Source: Deinandra increscens subsp. villosa (taxonomy: Eukaryota > Streptophyta > Magnoliopsida > Asterales > Asteraceae). Taken from it: a stretch of 64,000 bases of DNA. Below the pieces are notes generated by a model. That model was not told the DNA's origin and did no database searches. It worked only from the letters and a program-made list of their open reading frames with translations. Below are positions 45,262 through 55,962 of this stretch, piece by piece. Every line of letters starts with the position of its first letter. Position 1 is the stretch's first letter. The translations under genes and the position numbers were made by a program. Location of the stretch: positions 2,004,265 through 2,068,264 of the forward strand of contig JBCNJP010000019.1 of assembly GCA_039602395.1 (NCBI GenBank), in the 5' to 3' direction.

Positions 45262-47532
45262 TGTAACACCTAAGTTGATATTTAGCTTAATAACGTTTAA
45301 ATGTTAGCGATAAGTTTGGTCCCAGAAAAGTTTTCACAAAATAAGTGGTGTTTAAGTATCAGTTATCCAAGTTCAGACTACCAATTATCATTCTTGACTA
45401 ACTAATACAATTCGACGACCACATTTACAAAAGATCAAATCTTATTTAGGAAAAATACTAAGTTTTTTGTCGAGCGTTCGGTTCTTGAGCTTCCATAGGA
45501 CATCCATTTATGCCGGCCACTTTCCTGTGTTTCCCCAACCAAATTAGATAATGTATAACATAATGGGGTCAGTTAGGATACATTAGAATGCACAAAACAA
45601 CAAAAATCAATACATGAGAATGGGGGGTCCACCGTAAGCTACGGTGGCCCTGGCTACCTTACGGTAGCTTGGTGCTGACCTACGGTGACCTTTTTGTGCC
45701 TGTGGCCACCGTAAGCTACGGTGGTCACCGTAAGCTACGGTGGTCACCGTAAGCTACGGTGGTCACCGTAAGCTACGGTGACTACAGGTCAAGTTGTCCT
45801 TTTTCCTGCATTTTTAAGCCATAATCACACACGGAGCAACCTTGGTTTGCCCGTAGGACCTGCTACCATTCAAAATTAACAACCAGACATATTAACAGCT
45901 TATGAGGTGCCACCATGTCCCGAGGGCATGGTTCACACATCGGATCCTTACCCAACTTCGACCCGTTTGACCCGTTTACCTTGACTTACAACATTTTATC
46001 CCAAGGGTTATGCCCAAGCCAAATTTACCCAATGGCAACGTGTCCAAAACATGTATCCCTACACACTTTACTAAATGTTATGATTTATATTATAGGAACC
46101 ATTGTAGTCATCAACGGTGCCTTGTACCCATGCTTGTGATTCCATCGAACCCATTGGTCACAACACCACTTGATGGACTCATCAAGGTCCCTATAACACT
46201 TTAAATCCCGGTTAGCCTTCACCTAAGTTCCTATGAACCCTTGTGGCGAAATTGGCATTTGGGGACGTTACTTACTAATATTAATACGTTACCAATGAAT
46301 GTGCAATCCCTTGGCTTGCCATGACTCCTACCAGTCATTAGCTTGCTCAAGTATGCACTTAACTAAGGATTACCATGTCTATTCCACCACTACTAAATAT
46401 AGTTATCATGTATCATAACACGTAAGGCGTAAGAACACGTTACCTCGAGAGTTTGAGCTTTCACTACCTCCGGCGTGGGTTAGATGATCACCACCTTCTC
46501 CTTGGTTGCCTATTTAGTCCACACACAAGTTAGGACCCTTACATTATAACCAAATTGGCCATGTTTTTATGGTGTCCATGACATTACATATTCAACTACT
46601 ATTTAGCATGCTATCAAGTTTCATTAACAAGACTTCTCATGCACCAAACACATTAGACACTTAGGAAGTTTATCAATTTACCCAATAGATCAATATTTTA
46701 CACTCCTAATGGGTCAAGCAAATCACACAATGTAACACTTGCATAAGAGCATCAATTTTAGTAAGTACACTACCTATGATCAATTAAGCATGAATCATAA
46801 CAATTTAATCATCTAGCCATATATAGGTGTCATTTAGGCATTTCATCAAACACCTTGAGTGCACATTTTCATACATGCATATAATCCAATCTTTTGATCC
46901 TTCCTAGTCACCCATTATCATGAATTAGGTGGAATCTCTTCCAACCCATCATTAAACAACCCAAAATCATCATATATCTTACATGTACTTACAATATAGA
47001 CTACCATTATACAAAACCTTTAGGTAGTCACTTACCCAAGTGTTCATCTTAAGCAATTGGTGACTAAAGCACCAAATTAATGATCACACATGGATTCTAC
47101 ATAACATTACATGATCTTAACATCATAGATTTCCAGAATTTCCAACCAATTTCAAGTTTCTAACCCCTAATTTTCGTGACCTAGCCATGCACAAGAATGG
47201 AGATTCACTTACTTGATTTAAAGATAGTTTTTGGCGATAGGAAACACTTCCAAATCAGAACTTGTGGCAAGAATTCGCAGCCTTGGTATTGCTATGCCCC
47301 AATTTCGATTTCTCTAAGGGTGGAGGGGCTGAGATCGTTCACCAGGAAGTGAATGGCGACCTCCCTAGTATTTCCAGCAATTAGACTAACCAACTATGGA
47401 CTAATTGCAGTTTTGGTCCTCCTACTTTCAGCTTTTAAATTTCTAGCAACTAAAACCCCCTTTGTACATAATAAACCCATGTACTTTCACATAACACATA
47501 TTTATAACTAAGTTAGGAGTTTTAATATTCCA

Positions 47533-47584
<52 letters not shown>

Positions 47585-47637
47585 ATAACATGTTATTTAA
47601 TGGATATTCCCAATTAAAAAAAAACCGGGATGTTACA
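45262..47637 (-). mobile_element. Solo LTR, TGTAACATCCCGG family, minus orientation
   Basis: On the minus strand it starts TGTAACATCCCGGTTTTTT and ends ACTTAGGTGTTACA, with a perfect 5-bp target duplication AAAAG (45257-45261 and 47638-47642). 2376 bp, no coding region. The TGTAACATCCCG start is the style of Ty3-gypsy LTRs (compare 50598). An AT microsatellite (47537-47580) lies near the LTR start, and a palindrome cluster (45630-45783) lies near its 3' end. Short open frames at 45915-46204 are chance. Confidence 0.93.
45630..45783. repeat. CACCGTAAGCTACGGTG palindrome array in solo LTR
   Basis: Five copies of a perfect hairpin unit (arms CACCGTA and TACGGTG around AGC). Four of them are packed head to tail every 19 bases joined by GT, plus inverted or partial variants. 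It resembles a CRISPR-like pattern at a glance, but there are no unique spacers and it lies inside an LTR. Confidence 0.92.
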
Positions 47638-47654
47638 AAAAGATGGTTTAAAGG

Positions 47655-47820
47655 TTTACACTTTTGAAGGGTCTACAGTGAACCTTTCATATAACATAAG
47701 GGTTTCTAACCTAGTATTTAATAAATCAAGACAATTTAGGTCTACAATGAAACATCCATATAATAGAGAGGTTTCTAACCTAGTATTTGATAAATCAAGA
47801 CAATTTACAGTAACTTCTTA
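47655..47820 (+). repeat. Two tandem units ending TTTCTAACCTAGT
   Basis: Units of about 70-75 bases, each with TCTACARTGAAMC, CATATAA and GGTTTCTAACCTAGTATTTR followed by ATAAATCAAGACAATTTA. The TCTAACCTAG|T ending recalls the Helitron-like ends at 1265, 22686 and 23256. Confidence 0.7.
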
Positions 47821-47959
47821 AATCTCTACGAATACTAATTAAACAAGTAACCTAACGACTTAAACTAAGAAACCAAGTAATAAACTAAATAATTCAAAAT
47901 ATAAATATACCTAATAAAATTCTACTAAAATTCTACTAATTAACATTTAAATAGAAGAT

Positions 47960-48072
47960 TAATTGGTGTAATTATCCGTTGGACTTGATGTAACTTGATT
48001 CGCTTGCCCGGGGGTCCTTGGTTTGAGGACCGTTTTTGACGTTTTTTAATGATATTTTCCTTTTAAAAAAAA
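47960..48072 (+). mobile_element. Short SINE-like retroposon
   Basis: A 113-base insert ends in a ten-base A run and is flanked by an 18-base target duplication, AACATTTAAATAGAAGAT (47942-47959), with one mismatch in the right copy (48073-48090). It contains a B-box-like GGTTTGAGGACC. Probably a 5'-truncated SINE. Confidence 0.75.
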
Positions 48073-48428
48073 AACATTTAACTAGAAGATATTTATAAGA
48101 TTAAGTGTAATGTCTAAGTATTTTTAGAATTTGATATACTAATTCAACCTTCAACTGTTCATTTTGAATCCGTCTACTAGTCTATAAAATCCTATTTGAT
48201 AGATATTTTATCTTTTTAGTTGGAGGTTCGGAGTTTAAACCTAAATAATAGAGTATTTGATGTAATAAATATTTGTGGTTTTTTTTAATAAAAAAAGTAG
48301 TTTATAAAATCATGTTCCTAAAAGTGCAGGTTGACAAGTATTATTTATTGTTGACTTGTCTACTTTAATGTAATTCAATTCCATGTTTAATGTTGATTAT
48401 CCGAATATTATAAGCTTGATTGATGTCT

Positions 48429-48610
48429 AATTTTTTTTTAATGGCAAATACTCGGTTACTCGGGGGTCTCATCATGGTAAACGATGCTTCTCACGACACA
48501 CTGCGACCATATGTCGTGCGAGTAACCAAGACCCTCTATGTTGCACATCCATCTCAGAGGAAACCCACCACCTTAAGGCTCACTGTAGTAAAACCTCTGA
48601 CCCACAATAT
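48429..48610 (-). mobile_element. Possible minus-strand retroposon
   Basis: A run of nine T (48429-48437) would be the poly(A) tail on the minus strand, followed by GC-richer sequence unlike the flanks. The flanking sequence (GATATNNTAATTCAACCTT, 48133 and 48608) is itself repeated. No clear target duplication. The 66-aa open frame here is probably chance. Confidence 0.35.
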
Positions 48611-48679
48611 GATATCTTAATTCAACCTTTAACCTTGTTCATTTGTTATCATATTTATTTTGAATCTGTCTAGTAGTTT

Positions 48680-48890
48680 ATAAAATCATGTTGGTCAAAG
48701 TGTAGGTTGACAAGTATTATTTATTGTTGACTTGTCTAGCATGCAAAGTTAAGATGGAACACATGCAATAATTACACCTTCCACTCTGATTCCATAAATA
48801 TGCTTGACATCATCGCACTCGTACCCCTCCACAACACTACATATTACATGACGCCAATAGTCAACACCATCGATCTTTTCGTGATTCGTT
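48680..48890. repeat. Dispersed repeat, copy 2 (partner at 20085-20330)
   Basis: Same orientation and order of shared words as 20085-20330, about 28.6 kb apart, with roughly one difference every few bases. A partial third copy begins near 48300. Confidence 0.7.
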
Positions 48891-49173
48891 TTGAGACTTT
48901 TCTACATAAAAACATATTAAAACAAAATCCTCTTGAGGTAAAAAGAAGAAAGAATACAAAAAAGTAAGGTGAAATGTAACTATCTACTTAGGGTATAAAC
49001 ATGTGGAATCAACACATATGTATTGAATACAAATGTAGAGAACAATGAAGACGAGAACGTCGAAGAATTTATGTTGTTCGAGACATACGTTCATTTGCTA
49101 CAATCAAAATTCTTTTATTGTTTTATGTTTAACAACTTTCGTGATACTGAATTACAAGTACAAGCTGTAGTGA

Positions 49174-49320
49174 CGGATCCAAGAATTTTTTTCAGCGGGG
49201 GCAAAAACTTTTTTCGAATAATTGTTTTTTAATGTTGCAAGACCACTCTCAGTGGCAATTTTTTTATTCTTTTAACTTCCAAGACCACTTCTATAGTGGC
49301 GGTTTTTAAGAATTTTTTCA
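49174..49320 (+). mobile_element. hAT-like fragment
   Basis: TAGTGACGGATCCAAGAATTT followed by a GGGGGCAAAAAC phrase resembles the start of CAGTGGCGGA-type hAT elements, such as that at 39906. No other end or target duplication was found. Confidence 0.35.
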
Positions 49321-49400
49321 ATGAAGTCATTATCTCAGGTTTTTAAAAGTGTACATAAAAAAGTATGAGTCGGGTAAGCTTGGATCGGTCTTAAAAAACA

Positions 49401-49610
49401 ATGAGAGAGAGAGCGGGTGGAGGGTTTTCAAAAGGTCACGGCGGAGATTGGCAGGAGGTTCGACGGAGACAACCAAAGCTGCACAAACGGAGGTGGGAAG
49501 ATGAGAGGGCTACAACGTTCTATGTCTCTAATTTGCCTGAAGGTTGTTCAAAACAGAGAGCTGAGAGAGATAACGGCGTATATATATGGTGATGATCGAC
49601 AATTAATTAA
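49401..49610 (+). pseudogene. L1-type LINE ORF1 N-terminal fragment
   Basis: Encodes GDWQEVRRRQPK and then RRWEDERATTFYVSNLPEGC, the start of the RRM-type RNA-binding domain found at the N-terminus of plant L1 LINE proteins. The frame is lost soon after LPEGCSKQR. Only about 60 residues remain. The zf-RVT end of a similar LINE is at 19460-19880, but the two are too far apart to be one copy. Confidence 0.65.
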
Positions 49611-49689
49611 TTAATTATATGATTTATATCTGAAACTCGAGGTGGTAGATAAAGATTTGACCTCTAGTAATGATATATATCCGTCGTCG

Positions 49690-50398
49690 CCACATATAAC
49701 TAATTAAAATTGGCTACTATTTAGTCACGGTTAATATATGTGGCCATAGGTAATAGATTTTTGTCTACTTTCGCCACGCATTTAATATTTTACCGTGACC
49801 TTTAAATAGATTTTTGTCACTCACAACCTACCATTTAGTCACGGTTAATATATGTGGCCATAGGTAATATATTTTTGTCACTCACAACCTACTATTTGGT
49901 CACACAACCTAATAACAGTGGCCATATGTACTAGCTTTTAGCCACATAACTAAGTAAAAACAGTGGTCATTGCTCACATTTAGCCACGCATAATATATAC
50001 TTAATAGTTTGTTTTTTTCAATTTACTAAGTAATAAATTCTACTATTCCGTCACACAACATTATTTAAGCGTGACCATACATTCCTTTTTGGTCACACGA
50101 ATAAAAAATCATAAAAATTCCGTGGCCGTTTGGTGCATTTCTCCACTCTTTTTTAAGTGTGACAAATAAGTGCCACATGTTTTTATAAAACCGTGGCTAA
50201 TGCCACTACACCTGATTGTTGTTGTCACATAAACAAAAAAAATACGTGGCTAAAAGGGTCCAAAGGCTATATATTTGGCCACGGGTACAAAATATGTGTG
50301 GCTAAAACTAGTGTTTCTTACCTTTGGTCACGTTTTTTTTCAAAACAGTGGCTATGCGTTCAAAAAAACCGTGGCCAAAGCCACTTTTTGACGTAGTG
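49690..50398. mobile_element. CACTA element 3, right-end remnant
   Basis: On the minus strand the end reads CACTACGTCAAAAAGTGGC, a CACTA-type terminus, followed inward by many copies of GTGGCCA / TTAGTCACGG words in both orientations (subterminal repeats). No left terminus was found, so the element is truncated. It ends exactly where gypsy integrase coding resumes at 50399. Confidence 0.65.
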
Positions 50399-50563
50399 GA
50401 AAGCCCGATTGCTATTCTTGATCGCAAAATTAAACGACTCGGGAATAAAGAGATAGAACATGTAATGGTGAAGTGGGAGCACCGTAAGGGATCGGACACT
50501 ACGTGGGAGTCCGAGAAGGAAATGAATAGATACTACCCCTACCTTTTCAGTATCTACTTTTAG
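50399..50563 (+). pseudogene. Ty3-gypsy integrase C-terminal chromodomain (element A)
   Basis: Encodes ESPIAILDRKIKRLGNKE and VMVKWEHRKGSDTTWESEKE then YYPYLF and a stop at 50561-50563, the chromodomain end of Tekay/Del-like chromovirus polyproteins. All upstream gag-pol is missing. A polypurine tract (AAGGAGGTGGAG) and an LTR start at 50598 follow, as expected at a retroelement 3' end. Confidence 0.88.
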
Positions 50564-50597
50564 TTTCGGGGGCAAAACTTTCTTAAGGAGGTGGAGT

Positions 50598-50967
50598 TGT
50601 AACATCCCGAATTTCGTTATTGTTTTGAGTATGTTAATTTATTTATACTTTATTTTGGATTTTGGTTGCATGGGCGGGTTTAGCCATCCGAGTTATCTAG
50701 AGGGAAACATTAGTTACTAAGTTAAATTTAGTGACTAATAGTTAAACAAGATGGAAGTTAGAGGATTATATGCGTAATTAGGATTTTGGCAAGAAATTAT
50801 AAAAGTTACATTTAGGAGGGACCATAGATGTAAAATGAGGATTAAAACAAGTTTGGGATTTCCCCATACAAGGAGATCACGACTAGGAGAGGGGAAAGGG
50901 GAGAAGAAACATTGCTCTTACAAATTCTTCAAATTGGAGCTTGTTGGTGGAGATTTAAGAAGGGGGA
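50598..50967 (+). mobile_element. 3' LTR of gypsy element A, truncated
   Basis: Starts TGTAACATCCCGAATTTCG directly after the polypurine tract. It breaks off at 50967 where another LTR (TGTGACACCC) begins, so element B inserted into this LTR. Confidence 0.75.
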
Positions 50968-53522
50968 TGTGACACCCGAGAATTTCAAGGTTAACTTCCG
51001 TTAGACAAATCCGTTAGTTACGTTATAAGTGTTAACTTAAGTAACTAATGCTTAACTAGGCCGAATACGTCCACGACCTTTGGTTGATCACCGAACCCGT
51101 CCATATGTGTTATGTGTTCATCATTGATTGTCTTTATGTGCAATGTGATTTAAATACATGACTTATTATTGTGAATAGCATGATTAATTGTAAATACTTG
51201 ATTATGTGAAAATTGACCTGTTTTGGTAGCCAGCGAAACTAACGGGCGAAACTATAGTGTCGCCCGGTAGCCAGCTAAGTTACCCGTTAACTCGTGACCA
51301 GAGCTAGTTTCGCCTGGCCAGCGAAACTGCCAGCGAAACTAGCCTCTGATATAAATAAACTTAATAAACCCTAGTAGCCTCATTTGCCTCATTTCACAAC
51401 AAACACACACACACTCTCCTGGAAAATCTGGTCAGCTAAGAAACCATCAAGAATCATCATCTCAGCCTTGAGACAACACCCATTTGGATCCTAGATCAAA
51501 TCGTGAGTCTCCAAAAACCTTTCTTTATGTCTTTTCCTTGTGTTTTCTTTAAAAGCATGCTCAAACCCTCATGTAATTGCTTGATCTACTAATATGTTGT
51601 CTAGGGATGCTAGTTTTATCATAAAGTCAGCAACTTTACGTTTAAAAACAAACCATGATGATGATTTATGCAATTTTGGTCATTTTAGGGTTTAGAAGTG
51701 TTTTTAGAGATTTGATGATTAAAATGCATGTTAAACATGTTAAAGCTGCTTGATTTATGTTGGTAAATGCCTATGAATGCTAAATAATGAATTGCATGTA
51801 AGATCAGAAGCTGTTAGGTTGATTTTTAGGCAAATCCGTATGTTTTTCGCGACCAGCGAAACTGTCTGTTCTCTGGGCGAAACTAAGTAGCGAAATTATA
51901 CCTCCTTCCAGCGACACTGACCAGCGAAACTATAGTGTCGCCGGGTAACCTGACCAGACCAGCTCGAACGAAACTACCGAGCGAAATACCTGAACGAAAG
52001 TTCAAACCAGTTTCCCTGCGAAACTAGGCTAGCGAAACTGCGTCAGCAGTTTCGGGCGAAACTAGCCTAGCGAAACTGTGTCACCGGGCATTGCCTAGCG
52101 AAAGTGCTGCCCGTGCACCTAGCGAAACTGCCTAGCGAAACTGTGCTAGCGAAACTAAGACCTGACCTAAAAACCAAACTTGTGAAATTTGCTTAAGTGT
52201 TATGCCATGACTTACATGATTATGCCATGATGAAACATGTTTGATATCTGATTTATATGAACCCTTGTTTATGATCAACCATTGGTGTCGTGTGTCGGTA
52301 TGTCGAGTCATAGTTGCAACGTGCTATGTTATGGGCCATAGTGACGTTAAGTAAAGATTAGACACGAAACTAATACTTAAGACCTAAACGTGTTCTAGGT
52401 CTTCGTTAAACAACAATATTTGGATTACTTGAAGTGTAGCAGTGCAACCAAAGGTGAGTGTCACTAACCTGTTTACTGTGAGCCTGTTTGGGCCACACCG
52501 AATAACTTAACGAAAAACAATGCTGAATAAACTCTAGAGTGCTAGGCACCTACCAATGAACAAGAGAACTCGGGAATGCTCGGCACCCACTTGATGAACT
52601 GAAGTGTTTTATGGGAAACACTTGTGGACTTAAACAAACTATTTTTGAAACAAAACTGAAAACGTTTTAATATGGCTAGTGTAGGTTAAAGTCTGAACCA
52701 TATGATATCACATGTTTTCTAAGGATGCCTTATAACTTAAAAGTCCTCAACTAAAATTGTACCATTAATTGTGAAGCGAGGGGATGTTGGGTAGATCTAC
52801 TGGAGTTTGACAAACTCCGCCCCGTGGCACGGGGAGTGCACGGAGGAACAATATCAGCCTATTTGACCGTAGTCCCGGGGAGGACACGGGGGAGGCAAAA
52901 ACCGCGATGACGTAGGTCCGCACCGTACGGGATGGCTCGGCCCCCACAAAATAAGTCAGCTTTGGTACAAACTTCCTTAGAGCATGGAACAACGGATTAG
53001 CTACCCGCGATATCGGTTGAGTCCTTTAACTTTACGGAACTAGTACATACCCGATGACGTAGGTCACGGACAAACCATTTATAAACTGAGCTTTAATTAC
53101 GAGCATTGCTTTTCACCAATAAATATTTTGTAAGTACATCTTGACACGAATTATGATTATGAGACCGGGCCAATGCATGACAAGCCCACTGTGAACTCAC
53201 CAACCGTTAGGTTGACACTTGCGTGGTTTAAACTTTTGCAGATCGCTAAGGAGTATCCGCTGGAGGTTGGCATGGCACTTGAAGACCTTTGTTTTTGATT
53301 TAAACTAAATCGGGAATTTAAAAATGTTAACTTTGTAAAGCACGTGGTTAGTGCTAAAAGACTGATATTATTCCGCTGCGTATTTGTGAAACTTTATTTT
53401 ATGATATGTGTTTGGACTTTACTTTGATTCGTTTAGTATTTGTAACTAATGGTTGTGGATCCTGGTCTAGTCGCGCCCCTTAACGGTATAAACTCCGTTA
53501 GTGGTATTTTGGGGGTGTGACA
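50968..53522 (+). mobile_element. 5' LTR of gypsy element B (2.55 kb)
   Basis: Starts TGTGACACCCGAGAATTTC and ends GGGGGTGTGACA, followed after two or three bases by the primer binding site TGGTATCAGAGCC (53526-53538), complementary to initiator tRNA-Met. A TATA-like ATATAAATAAA lies near 51349. About fifteen copies of GCGAAACT (direct, one inverted) cluster at 51230-51340 and 51850-52150. Confidence 0.85.
51230..52150. repeat. GCGAAACT motif clusters in gypsy B LTR
   Basis: Copies such as CAGCGAAACT, GGGCGAAACT and CTAGCGAAACTG occur in two groups, one just upstream of the TATA-like box and one downstream. At least one inverted copy (AGTTTCGC, about 51307) can pair with neighbours to form hairpins. 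GTGTCGCCCGG words accompany them. Confidence 0.85.
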
Positions 53523-53525
53523 GAT

Positions 53526-53538
53526 TGGTATCAGAGCC
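53526..53538 (+). promoter_or_regulatory. Primer binding site of gypsy B (initiator tRNA-Met)
   Basis: TGGTATCAGAGCC, an exact match to the common plant retrotransposon primer site, placed directly after the LTR end. Confidence 0.95.
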
Positions 53539-54074
53539 ATAAGTTGCAGAGAACTGGAATCATTTTTGAAAACGATTTGGAAACTGCAACTTGAAAACCT
53601 TGGTTACAAAACGAAACAAACAAATTCCCAAAACCCAAAATTTTTACGTGCCAACCTGGGATACTCGCTCTGCTGTGTAAGTAAAGGCTTAATACGTATG
53701 TATATATATATATATATAATATATATGTATAGACCGTGTCTAAGTAGTCTAACGGAAAGACCTTAGGAAATTTTCACACACGAATACGAAATGCGAACGC
53801 GAATACGCACACTACTCTGGGGAAAGCGACAACGAAACGATGCTACACGCTACGTCCTGATTTCTACTACGACGACTACGCCGACGGTGACTTTATGGGA
53901 AGCCGACCTTCGACGATAGCACTCACGACGTTACTCTCGACGACGCCTCGATCATGCACAAAATTTTTCTGGACTAATAGAGGGATAACGGGAACTGGCT
54001 AATAAAATACATATTATGGGATATGTATAGATATAACTGTGACTGAACACTGGCTACTTTAACTATTCAGCAAG

Positions 54075-54346
54075 ATGTCTGGAAGAGGAAACGGAAGAGG
54101 CAACATAAACATGTCGCCTGCACAGCTGCAAGCGATGATTAATGAACATGTGCAAGCCGCGGTGGCAGCCGTCCAAGCTGCATATGCCGCACAGGGTAAC
54201 TATTATGCCGGTTAAGGCACAAAGCAATTATATCTTGACCTGTTTAATTTTTAAATCCGAACTATTTATGCATCAGGAAACCACCACCACTGCACGTTCA
54301 AGTCCTTCATGGACTGTAAGCCGATGACATTTTCCGGCGAAGAAGG
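54075..54346 (+). pseudogene. gypsy B gag N-terminal fragment
   Basis: ATG at 54075 opens MSGRGNGRGNINMSP and QLQAMINEHVQAAVAAVQAA, the Gly/Arg then Ala/Gln-rich start of Tekay-like gag proteins. Stops follow, then a second in-family stretch (CTFKSFMDCKPMTFSG) up to the point where a copia element begins. The rest of gypsy B is absent to the right of the copia element, so the insertion site was later rearranged. Confidence 0.7.
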
Positions 54347-54735
54347 GGAATATATAAACCTATAACTTTTGACTAATGTGAATGATTAGAATGAACCCAA
54401 CAATCACCCCATTATATAATCTTTATCATTCCATATGAGATTTTTCGATGTCTTTCGAGATTGCCAATAAAAGTGTCGATTCTTCATTGAAAGTATGGAA
54501 AATCTCAGTAATCAATTTCATTAATCAACTTGGTATAAATAATACATTTTGTTTAACTAATTGCTTATTTACATTAATTGCTAATTGTAAACTTTGGTAA
54601 TCTCATTGATTGCCTTGAAAGATACAAAGGATCGAAATATTTAACAATTCCTACCCTCCTACTTTAGGAACCGATTACACTAATAAACAGGTAAATAAAC
54701 TTTCAAACTAATAGAATAATATCTCTTAATATTCC
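54347..54735 (-). mobile_element. 3' LTR of decayed Ty1-copia element
   Basis: On the minus strand a polypurine tract (CTGAGGGGGAATA) follows the RNase H stop, then about 390 bases of AT-rich sequence starting TTAAGAGATATTATTC up to the gypsy B gag border. The exact ends and target duplication are not clear. No 5' LTR was found at the other end. Confidence 0.6.
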
Positions 54736-54738
54736 CCC

Positions 54739-55739
54739 TCAGCTGGAACGTGGAGAAGGCGAGACGTTCAAGCTGGACCGAAAGAAATCAAACAAGTATC
54801 TTGGAAGCCCATTCGTGAAGATATCTGCATATTGATGTGGTGAGGGAATGTGAAGAACCCGAATGTGCCCGATTTGTACCTTCTCACGGACGAAATGTAT
54901 GTTCATCTCTACGTGTTTCGTCCGCTGATGTTGGACTGGGTTGCCCGAAAGATAAACAACAGAAACATTATCACAGTATACAACGGTAGCCTTGCGAACT
55001 GGGACATGAAGTTCGAATAATAAGTTACGTATCCATGTGGCCTCCGCGACGGCATTAGCAACTCCCTTGTATTCGGCCTCCGCACTCGATCGAGAAATGG
55101 TAGGATGTCGTTTGGATGACCATGAAAGAAGGTTAGGACCCATAAACACACAATAGTCAATAGCCCGAGGTAGAACGTCTAGCATATGGACAACCCCCCA
55201 GTCGGCATCGGAGTAGGCTATCAGAGATGCATCCGAAGAAGCAGTGAGACAAACACCATAGTCAAGAGTCCCATGTAAATACCTGAGTACCCGTTTCAAA
55301 AACATCATGTGAGGTTCCCATGGGGCATGCATGAACAGGCAGATCTGCTGAACTGCGTAGGACAAATCAGGACGTGTGATGGTTAAATATTGAAGAGCCC
55401 CTGCTAGACTTCGATATAGAGAACCATTTGGAAGATGAATCCCATCTTGAGCACTGAGCTTTGAATTTGTGTCAACAAGAGTATGGCACGGCTTGCAATT
55501 GGTCATATTGGCCCGATGAAGGATGTCTCTAGCATACTGAGTTTGGCCAAGAAAAAACGAGTTGGCCTCCCTAGTAACTTGTATGCCAAGAAAATGGTGA
55601 AGAGACCCCATGTCACTCATAGCGAATTCCTTAGATAACCTGTGGATGATATGAGCTAACAAAGAATTGTTGCTGGCTGTGAGTACAATATCATCAACGT
55701 AGACTAATAAATATGCAACCTGATCCCCATGATGATAGA
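54739..55739 (-). pseudogene. Ty1-copia reverse transcriptase C-terminus and RNase H
   Basis: One long minus-strand frame, read from 55752 at its upstream edge. LLVYVDDIVLTA carries the catalytic Asp-Asp of reverse transcriptase. MGSLHHFLGIQV and the GALQYLTITRPDLSYAV stretch are copia-type. RNase H follows with AYSDADW, SSAEAEYKGVA, VVYCDNVSVVYLS and RTKHVEMNIHFVREKV. A pair of small indels near 55190 shifts the frame for about 15 residues in RNase H and then restores it. The part upstream is cut by the hAT element at 55740. Confidence 0.9.
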
Positions 55740-55910
55740 TAGAGATGCACATTTTACCTACGAAAGCAGGTACCCGCGGGTACCCGACTCGAGTGGGGCG
55801 GGTATTACCCGTATTAACGGGTAATGGGGCAGGGACGAGTGTTATATTTCAAACCCGAAGCGGGGATGAGTCGGGTACGGGTATGACACTACCCGCCCCG
55901 TTTAAATCCC

Positions 55911-55962
<52 letters not shown>

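Noticed and set aside
45630..45783. CRISPR array
   Set aside because: Repeats touch each other without unique spacers, the genome is plant nuclear, and the array is inside a solo LTR with a clean target duplication.
45915..46204. 74-aa and 64-aa frames
   Set aside because: Inside a solo LTR; no retroelement or host protein motif.
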